Both the position numbers and the translations under genes were made by a program. From assembly GCA_945870505.1 (NCBI GenBank), contig CAMBSN010000020.1:1-38947 (forward strand): a stretch of DNA of 38,947 nt, read 5' to 3'. The notes under the pieces are model-generated. The model searched no databases, was not told where the DNA came from, and saw only the letters and a program-made list of their open reading frames with translations. Origin of the DNA: Candidatus Kuenenia stuttgartensis. GTDB taxonomy: Bacteria; Planctomycetota; Planctomycetia; Pirellulales; UBA1268. Positions 1-9,069 of the stretch are shown piece by piece (the stretch's first letter is position 1; each line of letters begins with the position of its first letter).

Positions 1-119
1 ATTTCGCCTGGTCTCACCAGGCGAGGATCGCAGGAGCGATCCTGGTCTTCCGCGTGCACTGGCCATGGAGGGCAGTGCACGCTGAATCAGGCATTTCGCC
101 TGGTCTCACCAGGCGAAAT
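1..119. repeat. Three consecutive hairpins after rpsG, with a 24-bp direct repeat
   Basis: Positions 1-24 and 93-116 are identical. The right copy is part of a perfect palindrome (93-119, 12-bp arms, loop ctc) that contains the rpsG stop codon. Between the copies lie two more perfect hairpins: 24-31 with 36-43 (8-bp arms, 4-nt loop) and 52-61 with 73-82 (10-bp arms, 11-nt loop). None has a T tract, so they are not classic intrinsic terminators. They could stop transcription, protect the 3' end of the rpsL-rpsG mRNA, or be a small palindromic insertion that duplicated the end of rpsG. The left edge of the window cuts whatever follows. Confidence 0.8.
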
Positions 120-576
120 GCGCGAAGGCCTTGTTCGCGTCGGCCATGCGATGCACGTTGTCGCGCTTCGTCACCGCGGCACCTTCGCGCTTGTAGGCAG
201 CGATGATTTCCTCGGCGAGCTTCTCGAACGTGCCGCGGCCCTTCTTCTCGCGGACCGCCTGCAGGAGCCAGCGGATCGCCAGCGACTGTTGCCGGTTGCG
301 GTTAACCTGCATCGGCACCTGGTAGGCGGCACCACCGACCCGCTTGGAACGGACCTCGACGGCCGGCTTGATGTTCTCAATGGCGCGATTGAAGATCTCG
401 ATCGGCTCGGCGTCGGTGATCTTCTTTGAGACGATGTCCATCGCCTTGTAGAAGACGTTTTGGGCGACGCTCTTCTTGCCGTCCTCCATCAAGCAGTTGA
501 TGAACTTGCTGGCGAGGAGCGACCCATAAACCGGGTCTGGACGGAGCTGTTCGCGGCTGGCAGTGATGTTTCCCAT
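106..576 (-). CDS. rpsG: 30S ribosomal protein S7
   Basis: This is S7, the primary 16S rRNA-binding protein that organises the head of the small subunit and contacts E-site tRNA and mRNA. The 156-residue product has the usual bacterial length and the family blocks [15 protein letters not shown] near residue 15, [11 protein letters not shown] near residue 80, and the C-terminal [12 protein letters not shown]. The ATG at 574-576 follows an AAGGAA Shine-Dalgarno, 18 bp after the rpsL stop, so it is cotranscribed with rpsL as in the str operon. The last codons (Phe-Ala-Trp-stop) lie inside a perfect palindrome. fusA and tuf, which often follow in other bacteria, do not begin within the roughly 100 bp visible downstream. 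Confidence 0.98.
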   Translation of the reverse strand: MGNITASREQLRPDPVYGSLLASKFINCLMEDGKKSVAQNVFYKAMDIVSKKITDAEPIEIFNRAIENIKPAVEVRSKRVGGAAYQVPMQVNRNRQQSLAIRWLLQAVREKKGRGTFEKLAEEIIAAYKREGAAVTKRDNVHRMADANKAFAHFAW

Positions 577-594
577 AGTCGTATTCCTTCTTGA

Positions 595-963
595 TTAGCC
601 CTTCTTCGCACCATAGAGGCTGCGGGACTGCTTGCGTCCCTGCACGCCGAGCGTGTCGAGGGCGCCGCGGATGACGTGATAGCGGACGCCAGGGAGGTCG
701 CGGACACGGCCGCCACGGATGAGCACGATCGAGTGTTCCTGGAGGTTGTGCCCCTCGCCCGGAATGTAGACCGTGACTTCCTTCTGATTGGAGAGCCGCA
801 CGCGGGCGATCTTGCGAAGCGCCGAGTTCGGCTTCTTCGGCGTCATCGTGCGGACCTGCAAGCAGACACCCCGCTTCTGCGGGCAGCGGTCGAGCACGGG
901 CGACTTGGAAAACTTCCGCTTGGGGCGGCGGCGGCTGCGGACAAGTTGGCTGATCGTGGGCAT
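595..963 (-). CDS. rpsL: 30S ribosomal protein S12
   Basis: S12 sits at the decoding centre and is the target of streptomycin-resistance mutations. The 122-residue product shows [11 protein letters not shown] (residues 41-51), [10 protein letters not shown], and [13 protein letters not shown]. Numbering matches E. coli S12 exactly up to this point. Lys43 is kept, but position 88 is Arg instead of Lys, and Asp89 (the residue methylthiolated by RimO in E. coli) is kept. The start at 961-963 has no strong Shine-Dalgarno. The gene is first of the rpsL-rpsG pair and lies 92 bp downstream of fhcC on the same strand. Confidence 0.98.
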   Translation of the reverse strand: MPTISQLVRSRRRPKRKFSKSPVLDRCPQKRGVCLQVRTMTPKKPNSALRKIARVRLSNQKEVTVYIPGEGHNLQEHSIVLIRGGRVRDLPGVRYHVIRGALDTLGVQGRKQSRSLYGAKKG

Positions 964-1055
964 GGAATGGTTTCTGGGGGCCGGAACTCACGGAACTCCA
1001 AAAGATAGCCGAGGATCCGCGGCGATCAAAGGCTCCCTCGTGCTGCCCGCAAAAA

Positions 1056-1874
1056 TCACGCGGGATGCAGCAGTTCCCCGCGGCCGCCGGCGAGCATGTC
1101 GCCATGCCATTGCCGCCAGTTTCCGGAATGAATCGCCCCTGCCGCCGCGAAGCCCGCCACCGCGAGCGACCGAAAGAGAAGGTGCAGAAACGGCGGCCGC
1201 CAGGCCGCCCCGGGCCGAAACATCGCGGTTGGACGGGGGGAATCGGTCAGGGAGATCACGGAGCCCCGCCGCATACCCAGGCCTGGCTGGCTGCCAACCT
1301 CGCCGCCCACTACTACCGTTCCCGCCCGCATTTCGAAGCCCGCCGCCTCACCGCACCCGCCGCCCACGGCGACCACTCCGCGGCGGAGTCGGGAGGCCAG
1401 CAGGTGGCCGACACCACCGGCCACGATCACACGGCCGCCGCGCATGCCCACCACGCTGCCGGGCAGGGCTGCGGCGACGTTGTCACCGGCATCTCCTGCC
1501 ACGAAAACGTCGCCGCCTGCGAGTTCGCAGGCCAGCCAGTCGCCGGCATCGCCGGCGATCTCGAGTCGGCCGCCGCTCATCGCCTCGCCGGCATGGCGGC
1601 CCACACTGCCGGAAATCCGCATCACACCGGAGGTCATGCCCGCGGCGAGGCGATGCACGATGGAGAAGTCGCCCCGGCACTCGATCACGAGGTCGGCTGG
1701 ATCGCCTTCGGCGGTGAACATCTCGCCGAGGTCCCAGCGACGGCCGTCAGCCCGCACCGGAAGCCGGTTGATCTCCGCGAGTGACAGCGGCGCCACCCGC
1801 TGCGGCACGATGCCGGCGAGGTCGATGGCGAGCGGTGCTGTCGCGGCGGAGCGTGGCGTGAGAATGAGCGGCAT
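1056..1874 (-). CDS. fhcC: Formyltransferase/hydrolase complex subunit C (formylmethanofuran dehydrogenase subunit C-like)
   Basis: This is the C subunit of the FhcABCD complex, which in bacteria with tetrahydromethanopterin-linked C1 metabolism converts formyl-H4MPT to formate through a formyl-methanofuran-type carrier. The 272-residue protein consists mostly of the repetitive GXXGXXXG beta-helix fold shared with FwdC and the glutamate synthase C-terminal domain. Successive repeats run from about residue 70 to 210 (for example ISGSVGRHAGEAMSGG and IAGDAGDWLACELAGG), and it ends with the family-typical WHGDMLAGGRGELL. The ATG at 1872-1874 leaves a normal-length product. fhcB and fhcA are in this window but about 16 kb away, and no fhcD is seen. 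The stretch before the C terminus (residues about 215-250) looks less conserved. Confidence 0.88.
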   Translation of the reverse strand: MPLILTPRSAATAPLAIDLAGIVPQRVAPLSLAEINRLPVRADGRRWDLGEMFTAEGDPADLVIECRGDFSIVHRLAAGMTSGVMRISGSVGRHAGEAMSGGRLEIAGDAGDWLACELAGGDVFVAGDAGDNVAAALPGSVVGMRGGRVIVAGGVGHLLASRLRRGVVAVGGGCGEAAGFEMRAGTVVVGGEVGSQPGLGMRRGSVISLTDSPRPTAMFRPGAAWRPPFLHLLFRSLAVAGFAAAGAIHSGNWRQWHGDMLAGGRGELLHPA

Positions 1875-2229
1875 GAAGTGCAGACGCGAACGAGGCCGCG
1901 GGAGATATCGCTCCCGCGACTTCGCAGCATACCGCGGGGCTCCGATCGCCCCGCCTCACGCCCCCGCCCGACAGCGGCGGGGCTGCGATGAGCGTCGTGC
2001 TCGAAAAACACCGGCTGAGTGCCAGTCGTCATGAACGCCCGAACACGGCGTCTAAGGCAACTTTTTTCGGGCGAAAGCTGGGGTGCGGACGGCGGCGGTG
2101 TGAAAGGTTGGCAGTCGGGCGGGTCGTGCTGGCTGTCAGCGGTGCAGTCGGGTGGAAAGGCAGGCTGCCGAGGTTGTGGCGCAACCCCCGACCCCTATAC
2201 TCTTGGCTCGTTCGGCGAAGGAGGTCATC
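1875..2229. other. Divergent intergenic region between fhcC and the acyl-chain cassette
   Basis: This 355-bp gap separates the start of fhcC (minus) from the first hotdog gene (plus) and should hold promoters for both. Short open frames cross it on both strands but have no ribosome-binding sites or recognisable protein content. One promoter-like site (2174-2201) precedes the plus-strand cassette. Nothing else was recognised. Confidence 0.6.
2174..2201 (+). promoter_or_regulatory. Candidate sigma-70 type promoter for the hotdog/ACP/KS cassette
   Basis: TTGTGG (2174-2179) and TATACT (2196-2201) are spaced 16 bp apart and lie 28 bp before the ATG at 2230. The -10 box matches the consensus at five of six positions, which stands out in this GC-rich DNA. 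It is assigned by eye only. Confidence 0.4.
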
Positions 2230-2781
2230 ATGCGGTTTACGCTGCTCGATCGGGTGCTCGAGGTCGAGCCAGGCAAGTCGATCACGGCCATCAAGACGGT
2301 GTCCCTCGCCGAGGAGTATCTGGGCGACCACTTTCCACGGTTTCCAGTCCTGCCCGGCGTGCTCATGCTCGAAGCGATGACCCAGGCGGCGGCCTGGACG
2401 ATCCGCCTCGGCGAGGACTTCGCCCACAGCATGGTGGTGCTGCGGGTGGCGAAAAACGTGAAGTACGGCGATTTCGTGGAGCCGGGCCGAGTCCTTACGG
2501 TGAACGCCCATGTGACGGCCCAGGACGAGAAAACGACGACGTTCAAGGCGACCGGTTCGGTCGGCGACCGGACGAGCCTCACTGCCCGCCTCGTGCTCGA
2601 GCGGTACAACATGGCCGATCGCCTCGCCCATGGGGCCGCCCTCGACGCCCGCGTCCGCTCGGAAATGCGGAAACTCTGGGCCCTCCTCCATCCGGCACGC
2701 GGCGGCAGCCAGCACAAGCCCGTCGCCTACATACCGCAGGTCGCCGCCTCGGCGGCCACCGTGGCGAACGCCAGCGGCTGA
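2230..2781 (+). CDS. FabZ-like 3-hydroxyacyl-ACP dehydratase (hotdog fold), copy 1
   Basis: This cytoplasmic hotdog-fold protein of 183 residues is related to FabZ, which dehydrates 3-hydroxyacyl-ACP in fatty acid elongation. The catalytic His34 lies in [12 protein letters not shown] and Glu49 in [11 protein letters not shown], matching the FabZ pair. The open frame continues upstream to 2152, but the ATG at 2230 is preceded by an AAGGAGGT Shine-Dalgarno at 2218-2225, so that start is chosen. The C-terminal 50 residues extend beyond a normal FabZ (about 145-150 residues) and look unstructured (Ala/Val/Ser-rich). It heads a cassette with an ACP, a second hotdog protein and a ketosynthase. It could be a dedicated rather than a housekeeping dehydratase. 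Confidence 0.88.
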   Translation: MRFTLLDRVLEVEPGKSITAIKTVSLAEEYLGDHFPRFPVLPGVLMLEAMTQAAAWTIRLGEDFAHSMVVLRVAKNVKYGDFVEPGRVLTVNAHVTAQDEKTTTFKATGSVGDRTSLTARLVLERYNMADRLAHGAALDARVRSEMRKLWALLHPARGGSQHKPVAYIPQVAASAATVANASG

Positions 2782-2958
2782 CGCCTTCGGCCTGAAATTT
2801 GCCGGAAATAACGGCCGATTGTTCCGTTTGGCCCCGTTCCGCGGGCGGAAAATGGGCACCTTCGGGTTCCCATGGCCGCTGGCCGACATTACAACACACG
2901 GCAACACGGCACCACTACCGGCTGCTTTCCTTCCCCCTTATGCCAAGGTGAATCGTCG

Positions 2959-3345
2959 ATGCCCTCCCGCGAAGAAATCTTTGACAAGGTGAAGTCTGCT
3001 CTCGTGGATGCCCTGGGAGTCGACGAGGACGATGTCACTCCCGGCGCGACCATGGTGGGTGACCTGGGTGCTGAGTCGATCGACTTTCTCGACATCGTGT
3101 TCCGGTTGGAGAAGGCCTTCAACATCAAGATCTCGCGGGGCGAACTCTTCCCCGAAGACGTGCTGTCGAGTTCCGAGTTCGTGGCCGAAGGCAAAGTGAC
3201 GCCGGCTGGGATCGCGGCGCTCAAGGCCCGGATGCCGTTCGCGGATCTTTCCAAGTTCGAGTCGAACCCAAGCGTCCAGAACTTCGCCAACACCCTCACC
3301 GTGGAGGACATGGTGCGGTACGTGCAGAGCAAACTGGCTGCCTGA
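2959..3345 (+). CDS. Acyl carrier protein, long variant
   Basis: This carrier protein is predicted to carry acyl chains on 4'-phosphopantetheine attached to Ser40 in the motif DLGAESIDFLDIVF. The N-terminal half (helices 1 and 2) is a standard ACP. The whole protein is 128 residues against about 78 for AcpP. An insertion of some 45-50 residues follows the helix-2 region, and the final helix (TVEDMVRYVQSKL) resembles the normal ACP end. The ATG at 2959 has AAGGTG eight bases upstream; an in-frame extension to 2872 has no such site. It lies between two FabZ-like genes, so it is probably the carrier for that pair and for the ketosynthase at 3940. It could serve a specialised lipid rather than bulk fatty acid synthesis. 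Confidence 0.9.
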   Translation: MPSREEIFDKVKSALVDALGVDEDDVTPGATMVGDLGAESIDFLDIVFRLEKAFNIKISRGELFPEDVLSSSEFVAEGKVTPAGIAALKARMPFADLSKFESNPSVQNFANTLTVEDMVRYVQSKLAA

Positions 3346-3419
3346 GCGGCGGGCCGGGCCGCTGCCCTCGCCCGCTCGCGTTTCCCTGGAGGACGCGGCA
3401 GACCGCCGGAAACGGATTC

Positions 3420-3920
3420 ATGCGCTGGTTCTGGATCGATCGCTACGAGGAGTTCGTCCGCGGCCGGCATGCGACGGCTGTGAAGAACGTGTCGTTGGCC
3501 GAGGAGCACCTCCACGACCACTTCCCGGGCGTGGCGATCATGCCCAACTCGCTGATCGTCGAGGGGATGGCGCAGGCGGCCGGCCTGCTTGTGGCCGACG
3601 CGATCGACTTCAACCGACGGGTGGTGCTTGCGAAGGTGGCGGCGGCGGAGTTTTTCTTTGACGCCGTGCCTGGTGACACGATCCGCTTCAAGGCCGAGGT
3701 CCTGGACCTCAAACCGGCCGGATCGCTCACGAAGGTGATCAGCACGGTCGGCGACCGGATACAGGGTCAGGCCGAACTCTTCTTCGCCCATCTCGAGCCG
3801 GGTGAGGGAGTGCCGAAGCTCTTCGAGACCGACGAGTTGCTGCGATGGCTCGACCAGATGCACATCTATGAGATCGGTCGCGACGAGGCGGGTAACCCGC
3901 TGTCGCGGCCCGATTGGTAA
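3420..3920 (+). CDS. FabZ-like 3-hydroxyacyl-ACP dehydratase (hotdog fold), copy 2
   Basis: This is a second hotdog-fold protein (166 residues). Its catalytic His34 in HDHFPGVAIMP and Glu49 in LIVEGMAQAAG are at exactly the same residue numbers as in copy 1, so the two look like tandem paralogues that have diverged. Copy 1 keeps the [10 protein letters not shown] form of the active-site helix, and copy 2 has MPNSLIVEGM. The C-terminal stretch (from about residue 125) is an extension ending in NPLSRPDW. The ATG at 3420 has GGAAA upstream. It is 74 bp after the ACP and 19 bp before the ketosynthase. It may act as a partner subunit of copy 1 or on a different chain length. Confidence 0.87.
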   Translation: MRWFWIDRYEEFVRGRHATAVKNVSLAEEHLHDHFPGVAIMPNSLIVEGMAQAAGLLVADAIDFNRRVVLAKVAAAEFFFDAVPGDTIRFKAEVLDLKPAGSLTKVISTVGDRIQGQAELFFAHLEPGEGVPKLFETDELLRWLDQMHIYEIGRDEAGNPLSRPDW

Positions 3921-3939
3921 GACCACGCGGAGGCGGGCG

Positions 3940-5235
3940 ATGTCCAGCGGCAGGCGGCGGGTGGTGATCACAGGCATCGGCTGCATCACGCCCCTGGGCG
4001 TGAACGTGGAGCAACTCTGGAAGAACCTCGTCGCTGGCGCCTCGGGCGTCGGGCGGACGACGATCTTCGACGCCTCGAAGTTTCCGACGAAGATCGCCGC
4101 CGAGGTGAAGGGCTGGGAGATCGCCGACGAGGGGCAGGATCCGAAGGCCTGGGAGTTTTGCGGTCGGCACACGCGGTTTGCGGCCGGCGCGGCGCTGCAG
4201 GCGATGCGGGACGCCGGGTTGCCCGAGGGGCTGCCGGCTGATCCCGCGCGGCTCGGCATCTATCTCGGTAGCGGCGAGGGCCAGCAGGATTTTGACGCCT
4301 TCACGCGGATGATGATGGCCTCGATCGAGGGTGACACGCTCGACGTGGCGAAGTTCACGAAGCTCGGCCTCGAGACGCTCCATCCGCTCTCCGAGGTGGA
4401 GCAGGAGCCGAATATGCCCGCCGGCCACCTCGCCGGCCTGTTCAATGCCCAGGGGCCAAACCTCAACTGCCTCACGGCCTGCGCCGCCTCCAGCCAGGCG
4501 ATCGGCGAGGCCTGCGAGATCGTTCGCCGCGGCGAGGCCGACGTGATGCTCTCGGGCGGCACGCACAGCATGATCCACCCCTTCGGCGTCACGGGCTTCA
4601 ACCTGCTGACGGCCCTCTCCACGCGAAACGACGAGCCACACCGGGCCAGCCGGCCGTTCGACAATGACCGTGACGGCTTCGTGCTTGGCGAGGGGGCCGC
4701 CATGGTGGTGCTCGAGGAACTCGAGCACGCGAAGCGCCGGGGCGCGAAGATCCACGGCGAGATCCTTGGCTACGGCTCCACGGCCGACGCCTACCGGATC
4801 ACCGACACCCATCCCGAGGGCCGCGGGGCGGCCGCCTGCATCACGATGGCCCTGCAGGACGCTGGGCTTGGCGTGAACGATATCCACTACATCAATGCCC
4901 ACGGCACGAGCACCGACGTCAACGACAAGGTCGAGACGCTCGCCATCAAGAAGGTGTTTGGCGAAGGGGCCTACAAGATCCCCGTGTCGAGCACGAAGAG
5001 CATGATGGGCCACCTGATCGCAGCCGCCGGGGCGACAGAGTTGATCGTCTGCCTGCTGTCGATCCGTGACGGCCTGCTGCCGCCGACGATCAACTACGAG
5101 ACGCCTGACCCGAACTGCGACCTCGACTACGTTCCCAACAAGGTCCGCGAGGGCAGGGTGGATCAGGCCCTCTCCAACTCGTTCGGCTTCGGCGGCCAGA
5201 ATATCTCGCTGATCGCCGGCCGCTTCCGCGGGTAA
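3940..5235 (+). CDS. 3-oxoacyl-ACP synthase, FabF/KAS II family
   Basis: This condensing enzyme extends an acyl chain with malonyl-ACP. The 431-residue product carries the full thiolase-fold catalytic triad: Cys181 in TACAASSQAI, His321 in INAHGTSTDVND and His358 in STKSMMGHLIAAAGA. It ends with the family-typical NSFGFGGQN. The ATG at 3940 has GGAGG six bases upstream; the longer frame back to 3802 lies inside the previous gene. Length and motifs match FabF (about 410-415 residues) with a small insertion near residues 60-75. It is the last gene of the hotdog-ACP-hotdog-KS cassette. No ketoreductase, malonyl transferase or thioesterase lies alongside, so those steps would be supplied from elsewhere. 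Confidence 0.93.
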   Translation: MSSGRRRVVITGIGCITPLGVNVEQLWKNLVAGASGVGRTTIFDASKFPTKIAAEVKGWEIADEGQDPKAWEFCGRHTRFAAGAALQAMRDAGLPEGLPADPARLGIYLGSGEGQQDFDAFTRMMMASIEGDTLDVAKFTKLGLETLHPLSEVEQEPNMPAGHLAGLFNAQGPNLNCLTACAASSQAIGEACEIVRRGEADVMLSGGTHSMIHPFGVTGFNLLTALSTRNDEPHRASRPFDNDRDGFVLGEGAAMVVLEELEHAKRRGAKIHGEILGYGSTADAYRITDTHPEGRGAAACITMALQDAGLGVNDIHYINAHGTSTDVNDKVETLAIKKVFGEGAYKIPVSSTKSMMGHLIAAAGATELIVCLLSIRDGLLPPTINYETPDPNCDLDYVPNKVREGRVDQALSNSFGFGGQNISLIAGRFRG

Positions 5236-5257
5236 GCAGCTCAGGTTTGCTGCCCCG

Positions 5258-5317
5258 GTAGAACAGGTTTCCAGCCTGTTCGGTCCCTGCATCCGTAGAA
5301 CGGGTTTCCAACCTGTT
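5258..5317 (+). repeat. Two REP-like palindromes with GTAG head, tandem
   Basis: Two palindromes lie in direct order after the ketosynthase gene. GTAG (5258-5261) is followed at once by a 19-nt imperfect stem-loop (5262-5280). GTAG (5295-5298) is followed by another (5299-5317). Each has arms of the AACAGGTT / AACCTGTT type around a TTTCCA-like centre, with one or two mismatches. Related elements occur at 10130, 15399 and 28800. GTAG next to the hairpin base is the defining feature of bacterial REP elements. Confidence 0.75.
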
Positions 5318-5473
5318 GTGGTCAGCCGTCCCGCCCTCAACCTTACCCATCTTCTCGCCCGCAGGGTTTTCTCAACCGGCGCCAGCGGCACGACCGATAC
5401 CACCGGTGACATGCGGATGATCGGCCGCGGGCGGAGTGCCCGCGCGGAACGTCCGCCCACCGGGAATCTCGCC

Positions 5474-5938
5474 ATGAAAACGCTCTCGCGTGCCCTCGGC
5501 CTTGCCGTAGTGACCGCTGTGCTCGCTACGTCGAGCGGCTGCTCGATTATCGATCGGCTCTTCCTGCTCAACACCGACGGCCCCCACGGCCATCACGCCA
5601 CCCAGGTGGGCGGCCAGTGCCAGGACGGCATGTGCCAAGACGGGCAGTGCCAGGATGGTCAGTGCGGCCCCGAAGGCTGCCCCACCGGCAACTGTCAGCC
5701 GGGCGGCGACTGCCAGGAGTGCGAAGGCGGTGCCTGTCATCCGCGGCACGTCGGCCGGTACGGCGGCCTTGCCAAGCACCACCTCACGCCCGAGGAGAAG
5801 GCGGCGCTTGCCGGTAGCAACTACGGCTCGACCCAACCGCCTGGTCCGCCGACCGGGGCCGTCGCGTATCCGTATTACACGACCCGCGGCCCGCGCGACT
5901 TCCTCGCCAAGTGCCCGCCGTCGATCGGCCCTCAGTAA
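5474..5938 (+). CDS. Cys-rich planctomycete lipoprotein with QDGxC repeats
   Basis: The function is unknown. The 154-residue product begins with a short Lys/Arg tip and a hydrophobic segment followed by a lipobox-like TSSGC (Cys23), suggesting lipid attachment on the periplasmic side. Residues about 45-90 are packed with Cys, including four QDGxC/QCQDG units followed by GPEGCPTGNC and CQECEGGAC, about eleven Cys in 45 residues. This suggests disulfide knots or metal binding. The C terminus, TTRGPRDFLAKCPPSIGP, is a motif I associate with small planctomycete secreted proteins. The ATG at 5474 is chosen because the signal sequence starts there; the frame back to 5318 runs through repeats. It stands alone between the ketosynthase and an MFS gene. 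Confidence 0.75.
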   Translation: MKTLSRALGLAVVTAVLATSSGCSIIDRLFLLNTDGPHGHHATQVGGQCQDGMCQDGQCQDGQCGPEGCPTGNCQPGGDCQECEGGACHPRHVGRYGGLAKHHLTPEEKAALAGSNYGSTQPPGPPTGAVAYPYYTTRGPRDFLAKCPPSIGPQ

Positions 5939-5944
5939 CGCAGC

Positions 5945-5968
5945 CCCGCGCCTCACGGCGTTGGGCTT
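5945..5968 (+). repeat. Palindromic intergenic repeat, family 2 (copy 1)
   Basis: The core CGCC-TCAC-GGCG (5949-5960) continues as TTGGGCTT and matches 15348-15367 at 19 of 20 positions. The flanks extend the hairpin (CCC before, TTGGG after). It lies just after the lipoprotein stop codon. Confidence 0.6.
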
Positions 5969-6044
5969 CGACGATCCTCGCCGGTAGGCTTTCGGGCCTC
6001 ACCGGCATCGTCGTTTTTTGGGAATCGCATTCGAGGAGCCTCGC

Positions 6045-7526
<1,482 letters not shown>

Positions 7527-7689
7527 CGGTCTGTGTAAAAAGTCACTCGTGAAGTTTTTCATTTGGATGACCGGCGCGTTCAGCGAGGGATGGGAAGGCG
7601 AGGCGACACGGCAAACCGGTCTTTCAGCTCGTTTTCGCGATCGCTAGCCTCCGCGGCCCGCCCGTGCGTCCCGTCTCCGGAGGAGTGCG

Positions 7690-8529
7690 ATGATCACGCG
7701 ACTGCCCGCCTTTTTCGACAACCTGCTCGCGCTGCCCATGCCGCTGATGGTGGCCTTTCTGCTGGTCTACTGGGGCGGGTTGGCCTACGTGGTGCACCGC
7801 TGGCTCGTGCCCTGGATCGCCGGCCGGACAGGACAAAAACTCGGGCGTTTCGAGGCCGAGGTTCCGGCGCAGATCGGCCTCGCCTTCGGCCTGTTGATCT
7901 CGTTCATCGCGATCCCTGTCTGGGAGCAGCACAGCCTCGCCGAGGAATCGGCCCGCACGGAGGCCGCCGCCTACCGCGAGATGGCCGAGTCGATCGAGGA
8001 CGCATCGCCCGCGGAAACGGCACGCCTGCATGAAGCGCTCCGCGACGCGGTCGGATTCACCGTGGACGAGGAATGGCCGCAGCTGGCACACCTGCTCACG
8101 CCGCGGGTGACTGCGGCCCCGATTCGCGAACTCCGCACGGCGATCCATGCGCTCCCCGAGGGACCGCTGCAGACCGAACTCCACGACCTCTACAAGCAGG
8201 CTTCCACAGCCCGCGAGACGCGGCTGCGGATCGCGGCCACGCGTCCGCCACCGGCCCGCTGGGGCATCGTCGGCATTCTTGCCATCCTCACGCTCCTGGG
8301 CGTGGGCCTGATCCACGCCGAATCGCGGCGGGCTCGCCGGATGGCGCTTGGCATGGTGTCGGTGGGCATCAGCTGCTGCTTCGTCGTGCTCTTCGCCTAC
8401 ACCAGGCCTTATATTGGCCAGTTCGCCGTGCAGCCGGTCGATCTCCAAGATCTCGTCGCCGATCTCGACGGCGACCGGGTCACGAAGCAAGCCGCGGCGG
8501 TTCCGGCAGATCGGCCGCTCACCCGCTGA
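7690..8529 (+). CDS. DUF4239 (bestrophin-like) membrane protein
   Basis: This 279-residue membrane protein fits the DUF4239 family, described as bestrophin-like; its function is not established. Two N-terminal transmembrane helices (about residues 15-35 and 60-77) are followed by VWEQHSLAEESARTEA. That motif leads into an extracytoplasmic or cytosolic helical domain with LPEGPLQTELHDLY. Two C-terminal helices follow (about 190-211 and 218-238). The start at 7690 has a strong GGAGGAG site at 7679-7685. Its stop codon overlaps the end of the convergent DUF454 gene by 11 bp, so both transcripts must run into each other. Confidence 0.75.
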   Translation: MITRLPAFFDNLLALPMPLMVAFLLVYWGGLAYVVHRWLVPWIAGRTGQKLGRFEAEVPAQIGLAFGLLISFIAIPVWEQHSLAEESARTEAAAYREMAESIEDASPAETARLHEALRDAVGFTVDEEWPQLAHLLTPRVTAAPIRELRTAIHALPEGPLQTELHDLYKQASTARETRLRIAATRPPPARWGIVGILAILTLLGVGLIHAESRRARRMALGMVSVGISCCFVVLFAYTRPYIGQFAVQPVDLQDLVADLDGDRVTKQAAAVPADRPLTR

Positions 8530-8944
8530 TGGTGCGCGGCGCCTTGGGGGCGTCGTCGGGCAGCGTGGGCACCGACCAGATCACGTAGAGCCCGACTGCC
8601 ACCGCGGCGAGGAACGCCCACCGCAGCCACCACGTCAGGCTGTTGAGAAACAGGCTCACCGCCACGACCGCCAGCACCATCACGATCGCCCGGTGCTTCA
8701 GCGATCGACGGATGCCGTGGTAGTGCTGCCAGTCGTCGAGCGTGGGGCCGAACGTCCGCGAGCGGTGCAGCCAGGCGTGGATCCGTGGCGAGCCTCGGTA
8801 GAAGCACCAGCTCGCCAGGAGCACGAACGGCGTCGTGGGCAGGAGCGGCAGCACGGCGCCGAGCGCCGCCAGCCCCAGGCAGGCCCAGCCGCCGGTCACA
8901 TACAGAAACCCGCGGATCGGATCGGTGACGGGACGGACATCCAT
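8519..8944 (-). CDS. DUF454 (YbaN-like) inner membrane protein
   Basis: This small membrane protein (141 residues) belongs to the YbaN/DUF454 family. The family core is clear: [20 protein letters not shown] near residue 30, then [21 protein letters not shown], then two more hydrophobic helices. Function is unknown throughout the family. The start at 8942-8944 is chosen because the preceding 35 residues of open frame are low-complexity and lie in the upstream region shared with the aldolase gene. It is convergent with the DUF4239 gene, overlapping it by 11 bp, and divergent from the aldolase gene. Confidence 0.85.
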   Translation of the reverse strand: MDVRPVTDPIRGFLYVTGGWACLGLAALGAVLPLLPTTPFVLLASWCFYRGSPRIHAWLHRSRTFGPTLDDWQHYHGIRRSLKHRAIVMVLAVVAVSLFLNSLTWWLRWAFLAAVAVGLYVIWSVPTLPDDAPKAPRTISG

Positions 8945-9069
8945 GGGGAATGAAAAATCCCGGGTTCGGTCAGGCGGGTGCGGGGATTCTACCACGCCTG
9001 CTTTTCCCGTATGATCGCCGCCGCCGTCGACCCGACGACCCCCGCCCACCAGCCTCCGGAGAACCTGCG

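Noticed and set aside
1..119. Possible CRISPR-like repeat array
   Set aside because: Only two copies of the repeat, each a palindrome, with a 68-bp interval that is itself two hairpins; no cas genes are present.
3739..5574. 611-codon minus-strand frame opposite the ketosynthase
   Set aside because: The plus-strand ketosynthase has all catalytic residues; the antisense frame has none of any family.
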